Shown: positions 51,775 to 63,894, counted from the stretch's first letter. The stretch is 64,000 nt of DNA from Absidia repens (GCA_002105175.1 MCGE01000006.1:1674001-1738000); one strand, 5' to 3'. Made by a program: numbers and translations. Notes: generated by a model not told the origin, from the sequence alone.

Positions 51775-52546
51775 TTTGGTATCTTGTATTAAATAGTTAT
51801 CGTTCTGCTGTTACTGTTTTTTTTTCTTTTGTTTGTGTAAGTGTGGAGGTGTGGTTGTGTGACAGGGTCTTCTCACTTGTGTTGATGATTTGTTGAGAGA
51901 AGAACGAAAAAAAAAACAGAGGAGAATAATCGATTCCAATTTATGCTTGTTGTTTTAGGTGAAATGAAGATGGGCTGTTGATTTTTTTGTTGTTGTTGTT
52001 GCCGTATTGGCAATGGAAAAAAAAAAGTAAAAGGAGTGGAGAAAGAAATACAAAAATGGGTTTCTGATAAAAAAAACATTTTTCTAGCAAAAAAAAAAAA
52101 AAAAAAAAAAAGGCTCGGGTTATCTTTGTTATAAAAAAATATTCGAAACATAAGGAATAGAATTACAGTAGGACTGCGACGATTTTCTTATACTCCATTC
52201 TCAGAGAGATGTACGCGAAAAAATCAAGTTGTCTTTTTATTATTATGCTACAATTTCTAAACCTTTTTTTCATTTACATAGAATGAATCATTCCCCTGTT
52301 TTTAAGATTTATAAAAAATCTATCTGTTATTTTTACAGCCGAGGTGGTTTTTTGTCTGGCTCTTCACTATGGAATGGTGAATTGTCATTCTGATTTTCAT
52401 GCTATTGGCTTTGTTCCACCACGTGTCCCAACTCCGATCTCGCTTGGTCGCGGTTTTAATTAGCAAAAAGAAAGAACCAGAGACTTTTGGCGGGCGACAT
52501 CTTTTTTTTTTTTCTTTCTCCTCTTCTCCATCTTCATCTTTTCATC
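51775..52546. promoter_or_regulatory. Shared divergent promoter region, KH-domain gene / GET3
   Basis: A 772-bp gap between outward-facing starts. It has a 22-base A run (about 52089-52110), CACGTG at 52420-52425, an inverted CCAAT (ATTGG) near 52405 and a T/C-rich leader directly before the GET3 ATG. The CACGTG could bind a bHLH factor; no repeat core follows it. Confidence 0.45.
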
Positions 52547-54063
52547 ATGTCTGACTTCTCCGATGATGATTTTCAACCACTCGATCCTACTTTAAAGAAC
52601 GTACTCGACCAAGACTCCCTTCACTGGATCTTTGTTGGTGGCAAAGGTGGTGTTGGTAAGTAAAAGAGAAAGGGAGGAGCTACGGTGGGACCAGGGTGAG
52701 CTGGGCTTGGAGGTTGGGCTGGGTTAGGACGGATTTGTTTTTAATAGAGGACAAGAATGGGTTGACTCTAGTGATGGTTTTACTGAAAAATGTTTATTAT
52801 GATTTGCTTTAGGTAAAACCACGTCTTCTTGCTCGTTGGCGGTGCAACTGGCCAAGGTACGGGAATCGGTTTTACTTATTTCCACCGACCCTGCTCACAA
52901 TTTATCGGACGCGTTTGGACAAAAATTCTCCAAGGAAGCGACTCTTGTAAATGGATTCGAAAACCTTTATGCCATGGAAATCGACCCTACATCTAGTATT
53001 CAGGAAATGATTGAACAATGTAAGTTTGTTTTTTGGGGGGTAAAGGTGAATGGGGTGGAGGAATCATGTGAATTGATTGTATATATTTTAATATAGCTGA
53101 TCAAGGCAACGGTATGGGAAACATGGTTCAAGATCTGGCCTATGCTATTCCTGGTGTAGACGAAGCAATGGGTTTCGCTGAAGTTATGAAGTAAGTACCG
53201 ACTTTCTTTTTTTTTACCCCTTGAACCCGCCAAAAAAGGGGGTCGACTATCATGCTAATTTTTTTTTTCTTAATAGGCAAGTGAAAACAATGTCATATTC
53301 CGTAGTTGTGTTTGATACCGCTCCTACTGGTCATACCCTCCGATTCTTGTCCTTCCCAACGGTCTTGGAAAAAGCTTTAGAAAAGCTAAGTGGAATTAGT
53401 GGACGTTTTGGACCCATGTTCCAACAGGTATGAAAAAAAAAGGACCAACGGCTATACAAAATGAATTAATGTTTGTTATCGGATATTAGGTTTCTGGGAT
53501 GATGGGCATGATGCAAATCAAGAAGACATGTTTGCCAAATTAGAAGAAATGCGTTCCGTGATTACTGAAGTCAACAATCAATTCAAGAATCCTGTAAGTT
53601 AAACAATATAGTAGTAAGGATAATGACTGACTTTTTATTCCTATAGAGTATCACTACATTCATTTGCGTTTGTATCTCTGAATTTTTGTCATTATATGAA
53701 ACGGAACGTATGATTCAGGAACTCACTTCGTACCATATTGATACCCACAACATTATTGTCAATCAACTGTTGTTCCCAAAGGATGGTAAGTGGTTGATAA
53801 AATACAACCGAAAAAGTCACATCATCTCACTAGATTTTCTACTCTTTTCTTTTTTTTTCGCTTTTTTATTGATAGGATCCAACTGTGAACATTGTGGTGT
53901 GCGACACAAAATGCAACAAAAGTACTTGGAACAAATCAACGACCTCTATGAAGATTTTCATATTGTCCGTATGCCGTTATTGACCAAAGAAGTTCGTGGA
54001 ACTGAAGATATCAAGGAATTTAGCAAAATGTTAGTAGAACCCTATCACCCTCCTACCAATTAG
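52547..54063 (+). CDS. GET3: Get3, ATPase for tail-anchored protein insertion; one-base frame break
   Basis: Homodimeric cytosolic ATPase that carries tail-anchored membrane proteins to the Get1/2 receptor at the ER. Seven exons: 52547-52655, 52813-53019, 53097-53190, 53277-53427, 53490-53593, 53647-53785, 53876-54063; 330 residues if one base is restored. Motifs: [14 protein letters not shown] (deviant P-loop), [19 protein letters not shown] (switch I), [18 protein letters not shown] (switch II), [11 protein letters not shown] and the zinc motif CEHC. In exon 5 the frame breaks at 53504-53506: a GGG run needs a fourth G so that GMMG is followed by [16 protein letters not shown]; exon length and phase then fit exactly. 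The C-terminus VEPYHPP is normal. An assembly error is the likely cause. A J-protein gene follows on the same strand. Confidence 0.93.
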
Positions 54064-54451
54064 TTTAGTTTTCATTTGTAACTTTAGTTTTATATCTATG
54101 ATTTTTTTATATATTATCCTTCACCATATACACACATTTCCATTTTGAAATATTTATAAAAAAAATACAAAACCTTTATGACTAAAAGACTTCCGTTTAT
54201 TCTGTCTTAAACATCTTGACCAATCAAATCCTTATAGAATTGCTGGTTGCTTCACTGTGAATAGTGACAAAACTCAGCATTGCCCCTTAGAATTTTAGCT
54301 TATTTTTTTTTCAAGCTACTTTTTTTTTTCCTCTCTCTCTCTCCTTTTTCTCCCTTTTTTTTCAATATCGATCCATTATATCCGCTACTCTCTCTCTCTC
54401 TATACATATACATTATAACCTAACACCTTTTTTACACACATACTTTAAACC
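54064..54451. promoter_or_regulatory. GET3 3' region and DnaJ promoter
   Basis: A 388-bp gap between tandem genes with AT-rich 3' sequence, then a CTCTCTCT-rich stretch (54330-54405) and the DnaJ ATG in a weak CCATGG context. No distinct heat-shock element series is evident by eye. Confidence 0.4.
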
Positions 54452-55760
54452 ATGGTCAAAGAAACAAAATATTACGACGTGCTTGGTGTCAGCCCTGACG
54501 CTAGTGACAGTGACTTGAAGAAGGCTTATAGAAAACTAGCTTTGAAGTATCATCCTGACAAGGTAAAAAGAAGAAACCAAAAAACATGTCTTTTCTCTCT
54601 ATTTGGTAATACTGACTTGACATATGTTGTAACCTTTAATAGAACCCTGAAGCCGGTGACCAATTCAAAGAAATCTCTCATGCTTACGAAATTTTATCAG
54701 ATGGTGAACGACGACAAATGTATGATCAATTTGGTGAAGAGGGACTGAATGGACAAGGGGTATGGGAGGTATGGATGCTGAAGATTTATTCTCCCAACTC
54801 TTTGGTGGTGGCGGCTTATTTGGCGGTGGTGGTGGTGGCCGTGGCCGTGGCGGACCTTCTGGACCTCGTCGTGGTAAAGACATGGTACATCATCTCAAGG
54901 TTAGCCTGGAAGATCTCTACAAGGGTAAAACAACCAAACTGGCATTACAGAACATGTGCTGTGCAGCAAGTGTGAAGGCCGTGGTGGCAAAGAAGGCAGT
55001 GTGGCAACTTGCAAGACATGCCATGGTCAAGGTGTCCGTGTGATTATGCGTCAAATGGGTCCCATGCTGCAACAAATTCAACAACCCTGTCCCGATTGTC
55101 AAGGCCAAGGCGAAACCATCGATGCCAAGGACCGATGCAATGAATGTGAAGGACGCAAGATTCTCAGTGAACGCAAAATCTTGGAAGTGCATGTGGACAA
55201 GGGTATGCGTGATGGTCAAAAATCACTTTCTCTGGCGAAGGCGACCAAGCTCCCAACGTGGTTCCTGGTGATATCATCATTGCTTTGGACGAAACGCCTC
55301 ATTCTGTTTTCAAACGCAAGGGGGATGATTTGTTTTATGATGCCAAAATCGACTTGTTGACTGCGTTGGCTGGTGGTCAGTTTGCTATACCTCACTTGGA
55401 TGAACGTGTCTTGCTCGTCTCTGTCCTCCCTGGTGAAGCCATCCATCCTGGTATGGTCAAAGTGATCCCTCAAGAAGGTATGCCTGCTTACCGTCACCAC
55501 AATCATGGCAATCTCTTTGTCAAATTCACCATTGACTTCCCTGCCAATAACTGGACCGATAACGAGACCATTGCCAATTGGAATCCATCTTACCTCCAAG
55601 ACAACCTTTGCCTAGCTTTGGTGACAAGCAAGTCGACGATGTGGTCATGGCCGATGCCGATGCTTATCAATCCTCAAAGTCTCATGGTGGTCATGCTCAT
55701 GATGAAGACGATGATGAAGATGGTCGTGGTGGTCCTGGTGTGCAATGTGCCCAATCTTAA
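54452..55760 (+). CDS. Type I J-protein (Ydj1/DnaJA family), four one-base frame breaks
   Basis: Cytosolic Hsp40 that delivers clients to Hsp70. Exons 54452-54562 and 54643-55760. As given the frame breaks four times, but adding one base in each of four short homopolymers gives about 410 residues, the length of Ydj1. Sites: GGGG 54757-54760, AA 54951-54952, AAAAA 55218-55222, TT 55578-55579. Domain order is complete: J domain ([25 protein letters not shown] at 32-36), Gly-rich linker ([17 protein letters not shown]), four CxxCxGxG zinc motifs ([32 protein letters not shown]) and the C-terminal client domain. It ends VQCAQS, a CaaX-type farnesylation signal as in Ydj1 (membrane tethering). Intact motifs between breaks argue for sequencing errors, not decay. 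Confidence 0.9.
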
Positions 55761-56352
55761 ATGGTTGTGCTCAAGAAAAAAAAATCGGCTGGTTGTGTTA
55801 TTTAGGATAGGATTTTAGTTGATGCTTGACAATGAAAAAATAGTTGTATAGCTTTATATTATTTATGAATAAAAAAAAAAAAAGGAAGAATGGCTATATA
55901 CCATTTTGACATGAACGAAATAAAAAATTACTGTACTTGTTTATTTTGTGGTTTGAATGCATGGTTTTTATCTATACTAGTAAAAGGAGAGGATCAAGAT
56001 GCTAGACAATGTATGTGATTCTGAAGCAACAACAACAACAAAAAAAGTTTTTATCGTGCTTTGAGTTTTTTAAAGGAAATGATGATGGATAGATAATAAA
56101 AAGATATTGAGGGACTGGATCAAAAAATGAAGTCTCAACGGAATAAGAGAAAGAGTACTATATTACGGACACATTTTGGAAGTAATAAAAACAAGACTCG
56201 TTTATTGAAGAAAAAAATGGACTGAAAAAAATGGAATGTGTATGGATGTGAGGGAGATGTGGGGATGAGCTATGTATGTGTATGTATCATGGTGATTGAA
56301 AGCGGACAATTATAATAATAATAATAAAATCTATAGTAAAAATCAATAATAT
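55761..56352. other. Convergent 3' regions of DnaJ and ferrochelatase
   Basis: About 590 bp of AT-rich DNA; AATAAA near 55868 on the plus strand suits the DnaJ transcript. A TAATAATAATAATAA stretch lies near 56311-56326. No gene seen. Confidence 0.5.
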
Positions 56353-57744
56353 CTACTGTTGGGGGTCATAGGATTTGAAGAAGTTTCTTGTTGTTCCACA
56401 GCTGTCAAAGGTACATCCAGGGCAGCGAAGATAATATTGGCGTGACACAACTTGACCAGATTGGAGGTGCTCATGTACAATCGTTGCCATGGCCTTGGTA
56501 AAGATAGGATCGTCGTTCAATGCTTCAGCACGCTTCCATCCTGTAATTCCAGCCTATCAAAGAAATAGATAAAAAAAAAAACAAAGGTGAGTGGAAGTGG
56601 GCTTTGACGCAATGCACAAGATCTGTCTCTTCTTTTTTTTTTGTGATTACCTTTTCGGCTTCTTCGGCATATTCTTGGTCCAATTCAAACAGGGTTTCGA
56701 TGTGATCACTTGTAAATGCAATTGGCACCACGACCAAATTCTTTTTCCCGGCTTCCCCATAGTTTTTGACAACATCTGCGGTTTGTGGACCAAGCCATGG
56801 TTGTGGACCTACTTGAGATTGCCAAATGAGTCGATAAGGATATTGATTGCCGAGTCGTTTCATGACATGATCTACACTGGAAGCCACTTCTGCCGGATAG
56901 GTATCGCCCCGATTAATGACAGACATAGGGAGGGAATGGGCCGAGAAAAGGATGATCGCGTCCTTGCGTTGTTCCGGCGTGTATTCTGCCAGCTTGCGTT
57001 CCACCTTGGTTGTCATAGCTTCGATAAATCCCGGGTGTGTCGGCCATCGATCTATCACACTCCATTTCACGTTTTCCATACCGTTGGCCACAATCCCACG
57101 CTGCAGTTCATTCATACTGCTTCCTGTTGTTGAGCACGAGTATTGGGGATATTGAGTAAACACCACGGCACGCTCTACGCCGTCTGCTTTCATTTCTTCC
57201 AATGCATGTTGTGTGAATGGTTTGACGTACCGGAAGGCAATATAATGTTTGTGAGGTGCTACAAGGTAATTTATTGGAAGATGAGAATATTAGTAAACCG
57301 CATAAAGATTTGTTTTATGGTAGGTATGACCAATCTTCATTTACCTGTTTCTGGGGAAAGTTCGTCGAGTAGTTTTTCCATGGCCTGTCCTTGTTTGCGA
57401 GTCCATTTTAAAATAGGAGATCCACCACCGATGGAATCGTACTGTTCGCGGATGCTGGGTGTTCGACGTTTGGCAATCCATTTCGCAATAGCTGGTTGAA
57501 AAGGAAGCTTCATAATATCACGATCCGTAAACAGATTGAGCAAAAAGTCGTGGACGTCATCCAAGGTTTCAGGTCCTCCCATGTTGGTCAACAGTACTGC
57601 CGTAGGACTATACAAAGAAAAAAAAGAATAACATCTGTCAGTACCTCTTGGTGATTGAAATGAATTAATGAAAACATACGGTCTCTGCGTCGACATTGGG
57701 CGTGCCGCCATAGTAAGGAACGTGGATCGGCATTCTATACACAT
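56353..57744 (-). CDS. HEM15: Ferrochelatase (protoheme ferro-lyase)
   Basis: Inserts Fe2+ into protoporphyrin IX, the last step of heme synthesis, at the mitochondrial inner membrane. Four exons in gene order: 57680-57744, 57345-57607, 56651-57258, 56353-56553; 378 residues. The N-terminus is Arg/Ser/Thr-rich without acidic runs and fits a short mitochondrial presequence ([11 protein letters not shown]). Motifs: [59 protein letters not shown] (catalytic His), [20 protein letters not shown] and [19 protein letters not shown]. The C-terminal CPGCTFDSC together with the Cys of QYSCSTTG suggests the four-Cys [2Fe-2S] cluster found in animal and fission-yeast enzymes but absent from baker's yeast. 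It is convergent with the DnaJ gene. Confidence 0.96.
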
Positions 57745-58879
57745 AATATAAAAAAATTACATTAGCAACACTTGATTGTATCAGGATGGTGTATATCTTT
57801 CGTACTTGTTGATTGTCGTAGGATCGTATGCAACATGATTATTTATATGACAAGAATGAAGCCAGGGTTGGGGCGGGCAAGAGAGAGATAAAAAAAAAGG
57901 ATTTTCCTGGCCACAGCATTTTCAATTTCCATGACGCTCTTTTAAATCACTATTTTTTTTTTTTTGTAGTGCCGGATGGACGCGCACTGCTTGATTCTTC
58001 AACCAATACAGCCGATCGTCCCGGGATGAAGTTTATTAGGTAAAAGTCCAAATATTTATTTTGATGATATAAAAGTGAACCCAATTATTGATTGCATCTA
58101 GGTCTCTTAGGCCTTGGCGGCTAACCGCTTCTTCCTGGAAGTAATTATACGGTGATGTGAACTTATTTATAAATAGGTTACAATATAACTGGCCAGGAAC
58201 ATGGGCCAAAGTGGGCACCTTTATATTGAAGTATATAGTTATAGTTCGTAAATAGCGATTACCTCAGATTAGTAGTATTAGTATTAGTCTTATTTACCTT
58301 TACAGTATTGAATTGAAATAAATGCAGTGATTTCTTTGAAAATTGGTGCATATTTTTTGTGAGCTTGGGATGGTACTTATGAAATATGTCTTTTTTTTTT
58401 ACATCGCAGCAGAACGCAAGCTTTTTAGACATAGAGATATCTCTGACCTTTTTTTCGGGCAAAACAACCTGTTTTTATTAAGCGAGCAACCGTAATGTTC
58501 CTCCTTTCATATCTTGCTTGTCAACCAGGCATCTATACAGTACTTGGTCACATAATATCAATTGTAGTCCTAATACAAATGCACTGTTAATGTCACTGAC
58601 ACAGAACGCTATTATCGACTATCCTGCAAACGGCGTTCATATTTCATTTCCCTTCGCTTCCATCTTTTTTCACCTAACATATACTATCAAACGTCCAAAA
58701 AATAAACTTAATGTCTTCTCAAAGGAAGACCTCAGGTACTTCCACTTGGCATTCTCAAATTCAAAAACCGAAATTGTTCGGTACATGTAGCGAATCCGTT
58801 CATACTTTTTTCTACAGGCGTGCAAACACACACAGTTCCTTTTTTTTTTTCTACTTGCATATACTCTATATACTCATTC

Positions 58880-60400
58880 AACAAAATAAACTAGACGTAT
58901 GACAAAGACTAATGGTAAAAAGACAAGACATATTTTATTCAACTGTAGATATACACTATGACACCTAAACTAAACTGGTCTAATGATAACACTATGACAT
59001 ATATCTATATGTGAGGCGATTACCGGTGTGTATGTGCGTGTATGTGTGGAAAAAAATGGGGATAGTTCTATCTTGTTGTAGATTAAACATAACGACAGGG
59101 AAACTAGTTCCATCAAAGAGGATAAGCTATCCGACGGCGAGTTTTTCTGCAGTAAAGGGATGAACTAAACTAGACCGAATTACTCTATCTTGTCTGGAAA
59201 GGCATCAAGAGAAGAGAAGAACCATGCTGTCAATGTTTAATGCTCGTGGTTGCTGTTGTGAAAATAGAACCACCATGTTGATGTCGCTGTGTAGTGTGGA
59301 CTGTTGTTATATCCACCAAAAACCTGAAACCCCAAATTCAAAACCCGCCCACGTGAAATATTTATTTTCTCTCTCCCGCCATTTTTTTTATTTTTTCGGC
59401 TCTCTTTCTTTTTGATTATTTTTTTTTCATTTTCATTTCTTCCTCACCATTCAACTTCTCCGGCGTTATATTGGACTTAGATTAGTGTCAGGACTAGTTT
59501 AGAAGGTTTTCAGCTCAGGGATTACAACATGCATGAGGAAACCCTTTTGAATCTGGAGGCACCATTAGTTGGCTTTTTCAAGTTCTCATTAGCTTTGTTT
59601 AGTGTTTGTTTATCCATGGTTTGTGTCTATATCTGAATAAAATATGTCTCTTTTTACATACTTCAATGAAAAATGTCTCAATAGTCTTTCTCATGTCTTG
59701 TGTATTGGATTGCTTTTTTTACTACCATGACTTCTTTTGATTAGTATTAACTGTCGTTATGCATCAATAAAGGATAATTCTTTTAGTATTTCTCATGCTT
59801 TGTATAGTATATTAGATACCTTTTACAGTCGTCCTTTTAGATTAGTGTTGATCATTCCTCAAATCTTACATTAGTTTCCATCATGCTTTTTCCAATACAT
59901 CCTTCCGTTAGTTCTCTTTGTTACAACGAGTCCCTTGTCTGTAGTTTTTGTATGTACCAGTGTATGTTTCAATAAAATATTCTTTTTTTATAAGTCGTTT
60001 TCTGGTCCATATGATAATAAACAATATCACTATTGTAGCTGATTTGTGAATACCCAATCAAACACCCACGCTCTTGTTCATCCACAATGACTTCTGTTTT
60101 TTTTTCCCAGAGCCCCTAGAAACTGTTAGCAGTCTTAGATTACTTATTATCAAAAAAAAGTCATATTTATGGGCGCCCAATCATATAAATAAATCTAGCG
60201 CGTAGCATATAAATAAATCGAGCGTGTAGCCGCAATTATAGAGCACTTTTACACAGCTTTCTAGCCTATCGATATCTACTTGCACCAACTTCAGGGACAT
60301 CGCGACTGGTTGATAGTCCTAGGTCGTTTGTTAGGAAACATGGTCGCAACCCACTTCATCCATTTATCTCCTTCGTACGCGTGAATTTATGATGTTGGAT
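58880..60400 (+). repeat. Dispersed CACGTG-core repeat, copy F, with inverted arms
   Basis: CACGTG at 59350-59355; TTAGATTAGTGTCAGGACTA near 59477-59496; core GCATGAGGAAACCCTTTT from 59531; GAATAAAATATGTCTCTTTT near 59635. The left arm (about 58908-58985: GTAAAAAGACAAGACATATT, then TTATTC, TAGATATACACTATGAC, TCTAATG) is an imperfect reverse complement of the right arm (about 59588-59660). The left part is collinear with copy B; the tail is collinear with copy E. Limits are estimated. Confidence 0.8.
60182..60229 (+). repeat. 24-bp tandem duplication
   Basis: Two adjacent 24-bp units beginning CATATAAATAAATC and differing at two positions (CTAGCGCGTAG versus CGAGCGTGTAG endings). Located inside the tail of repeat copy F. 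Confidence 0.85.
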
Positions 60401-61722
60401 CAAGCATTCATCTTTCTTTTTGTGTCTGTAAATTTTCTGTTTTTCACATCTATCTCGTCAAGCAGACACCTGCAGTTCTTGATCGCGTAATATTAAATGT
60501 AATCCCATTATTGTACAGACGCACATTTGACGCTATTGACCCTCCCCCCTCCCCTCCCGAGGGAGCATATATCAAACTGTGAAATAACGGACACATCTTA
60601 CCCGAAACCCTCAAAACCACTACTTCTACATAACCAGTAACCATTTTTCTTTTTGTCGGTGTGAGAATAGTTACATGATGCGAGCTCTTTATTTTTGAAG
60701 TTGGTAGGAATGAAGGTATTGTGAGTCCTACAAACGAAAAGGCGGTGATTGAAATACGTGATTAAGAGTTCACACTGTCAGTGAACAAAGAGGACGATAT
60801 AATCCTATGTCCTATGACCATGGTGACCTTTTTTTAAAATTGATTGGATCAAGCTCAAAGAAGCCGAAACTCGGTACTGTTGATGATGGTGCTCTTTTAT
60901 GTGCGCTGTTGGTTTGTTTGTTTTTTGGATTCCGAGTCTAAGCCGAAAATTCATAAGGAGGATCTTTCCAATGTTAGTTTTTTAGCAGCCAATGTATTCT
61001 CACTATGCCCTGAGTTAGCTTCCTACCATTGCCTTTTTTTTTCAAGTGGAGTTTACACCGAACCCTCACAACAAGACCATTGAGAAAGTCTGTCTTCAAA
61101 GAGCTGCTTGGGTGGAAAATCTTATTCTTTGGTAAAGGGGCGGGGACCATCATCCATAGCTTTGTTTTTTTTCGTTTTTTTTTTTTTTTGGAGCTCGAAC
61201 TAGTTCCACGTCCGCATCGTGACCTCTGATAATATTGATGGTAATCATCAGTAGCAGAGAGAACTAGTAGCTTAGTTATATTTATTTGATTGTCATGGAA
61301 ATATTTTTTTCTAATTCTGGATGATTCTTTTTTCTTTTGCCTTTGTCTGATTTGTTCTCCTTTTTTTTTGTTATTGTTATTGTCACCATTTTTCTTAGTC
61401 TCTATTTTTTCAATAAAAAAAAAACGATTTTTCTTTTTTGTGCCTTTCACTTTCTTCCGTTCTCATTTCGTCAAAATTATTTTTGTATGTTTTAAACTAG
61501 CATCCTATTATCTTAATCACACAGACACAGTCCAACTCGACTTCTTTGCTTCCACCTACCCCGTTAAGTTACTGGACATTTAGATCTCAACACTCCGACC
61601 CGCTCTTTTTGCTTTTTATTGATTGAGGTAGGTAGTGTATATTAACAAACGATGCCATGACCAACTTACTTACTTTTTGCTTTTATGGTAGCCTCATACT
61701 GGTCATCATTTGAAAATGGAAA

Positions 61723-62725
61723 TTGCAACGATGGTATAACGATGAAATGGCGATGGATTGGTATTGGGATAGTGCAGAAGGGGATGGCGGGGGACAGGAT
61801 TTTATGGTTGGACTTCCTGAGGACGACCTGAAATATTTTCAGTGTATCAGCGGTATGATGGAAGAAGAACAAAAATTATGGGGAAATATGATACACCACC
61901 TCGTGACACCTACCTTAGTGATATTTACTTGGGGAGATCCTTTATATTGCAAGAATTTGATGACCAGACGTTTCTGTTTTTGCATCGGTGGAGTAACTGG
62001 AAAGCGATTATCCTTTGCTGGCCGACACGAGGTAAGATATAAGGGCAAAAAAAAAAAAAAAAAAAATGAAAACGAGATCATTGTGAATTAGCGATTACAG
62101 AACACCTCTTGTTTTATTTTTTAGGAAACCTATCGAAACTCTGTCTCAAAGTTTGAAGTGAATGTACGCAAAAAAACAAGATTTACTGTCAAGATCTGTG
62201 TCTGTTGGTCGAGATGTTCCTGGATCACAAAACTTTATATTAGGATGTGGAACCTTTCATATTTTACATTATGACAAAAAGTGGACGAAAACTGTTGCTA
62301 TTCTCAACGGTAACACAAAATATTGGGGTATGAAACTGTGAAAAACAAGTATTTGTATTGTCTACTCGTTGACAATTGTATATTTATTTCTTTTTGGTAG
62401 ATGGGAAAATACGTCTTCAATGAACTGTGGCACCTCCTGCAACTTCATCAACGGTAAAGGATATGATAGTGGGACAAATCAAATACTTTAGTAAGTACTG
62501 GCACCTGCATGTATAGAAATCAAAGAAAAAGGAAACTAATTCTGTGTATTCTTTTATTAAGGTTACCTCTTAAGCATGAAAGAAGGTAAGACTGGCTTTG
62601 ATCTGAAAGGCTACCATTATCCGATTTGGGTTTACTCAGCTATATCGAAATTAGTGGCAAAACGTGATCTTCCGTCAACTGAAAAATCCAATTGGGGTCC
62701 GACTAGCATTGGCGGGTAAAAAAAA
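61723..62725 (+). pseudogene. Frame-broken coding remnant or error-ridden gene, unrecognised
   Basis: A series of coding-like segments in different plus-strand frames: DWYWDSAEGDGGGQDFMVGL (61750-61850), YQRYDGRRTKIMGKYDTPPR and ILQEFDDQTFLFLHRWSNWK (61842-62030), then after an apparent intron a frame with SVGRDVPGSQNFILGCGTFH (62185-62340), then SSMNCGTSCNFINGKGYDSG (about 62415-62475) and YLLSMKEGKTGFDLKGYHYP to a TAA near 62720. Amino-acid composition is globular (Trp, Tyr, Cys, Gly), unlike shadow frames. No single splice model joins them without frame changes. I do not recognise the family. It may be a decayed gene or one with one-base assembly errors like those found elsewhere here. Confidence 0.4.
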
Positions 62726-63894
62726 AAATGTATTTGCTTTATTTTTATATAGAAAACGTAGAAAAGCATACTCACATATAGATGCTGTTGCTTCTTTTTT
62801 TTTTTTTTTTTTTTTTTTTGGTAATGATGCCAAATATTTGGAAAAGGATATGCGTTGACGCCCAATGATATAATATATCAACCTTACAGCTTCTCAATCT
62901 GATATCGTTTAACAAGTATACATGGTACGAATGACTTCAACACAAGAACAGCTCGGATCAATGGCGGAAATGGACACATGAAGCAAGTACTTTAACAAAC
63001 GACTATTGATAGTGGATAAAACGGTCTACCAAGGATGAGTATGGTGAACACTTGGAAATGGGTGTTAGTAATAGATGATAATCTTATTTGAAACTATGGT
63101 GCCTCATTTATGCATTCCCCCCTCAGCCCCCAATAGTTTTATTAGCTTCATTTACTCTCCCTTTAGTAGTTTTAGTATTGTCATTTATTCTTTATATCAT
63201 GTTTACTATTCAAATCATTCATTATTCATCTTCAATAAAAAAAAAAGTATTTTTAGGAAAACGTGCGTCTCTTGTAGTATGGTGTTGGGTGTGTTGCGTT
63301 TTTGAAAAAAAAAATCATCGTACTTTTTTTTTTTTTTTTTGATCCATGTCATGTACAGGAAATGCCCAATAGAACATAGACGAATAAAACCTCCCTATTT
63401 TCCCATGCGCTTAAGGTTGCATGTCCGACGGTGGTTTTTTGTTTTGGTCAAAAATTGCCCAAAAGCAACCATTTATTTTTTTGTATTGAGTAAATCACAA
63501 GCTCTTTGTGGAAGCATCCTCAGGATATCAATATGGATTCATGTAAAACAATGTGTGTATGTGTACGCTTTCTCTTTGTCTACCATTGTTTATCATGAAT
63601 ATTAATTCACAGATCGTGGAGACTTCCTTTGAATGTCCTTGAGTCGGAAGAAGTCTCAGTATAAAAAAAAAAAAAAAAAGGCATTGGTCGGCGTTTCAAT
63701 ATTTTCTATAAACTGTCGCTGAATTCCCTCTTTTTCAAATTTTCCCTTTTCTTTCTCTTTAAACTTTCTTTCTCTCATTATATCCTTAAGGGTCTCTTTT
63801 TTTTTTCTACTTGCTTGATATTTTTACTGTGACTTTGCCCTTTGACATAATCCAAGTCTTTGTGTCTATTTGTTAAGAAGAAAAAAAAATCATC

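Larger units (their letters stand above)
57745..63894. other. Gene-poor 6.1-kb interval with repeats and a decayed ORF cluster
   Basis: The largest interval without an intact gene. It contains the ferrochelatase promoter side (57745-58000), AT-rich DNA, repeat copy F (about 58880-60400), a 24-bp tandem duplication (60182-60229), unremarkable sequence with long T runs (60.5-61.6 kb), a cluster of coding-like but frame-broken segments (61720-62720) and a T/C-rich leader before the gene starting at 63895. At 63120-63260, ATTAGCTTCATTTA and TCTTCAATAAAAAA words look like a stray repeat tail. Confidence 0.5.
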
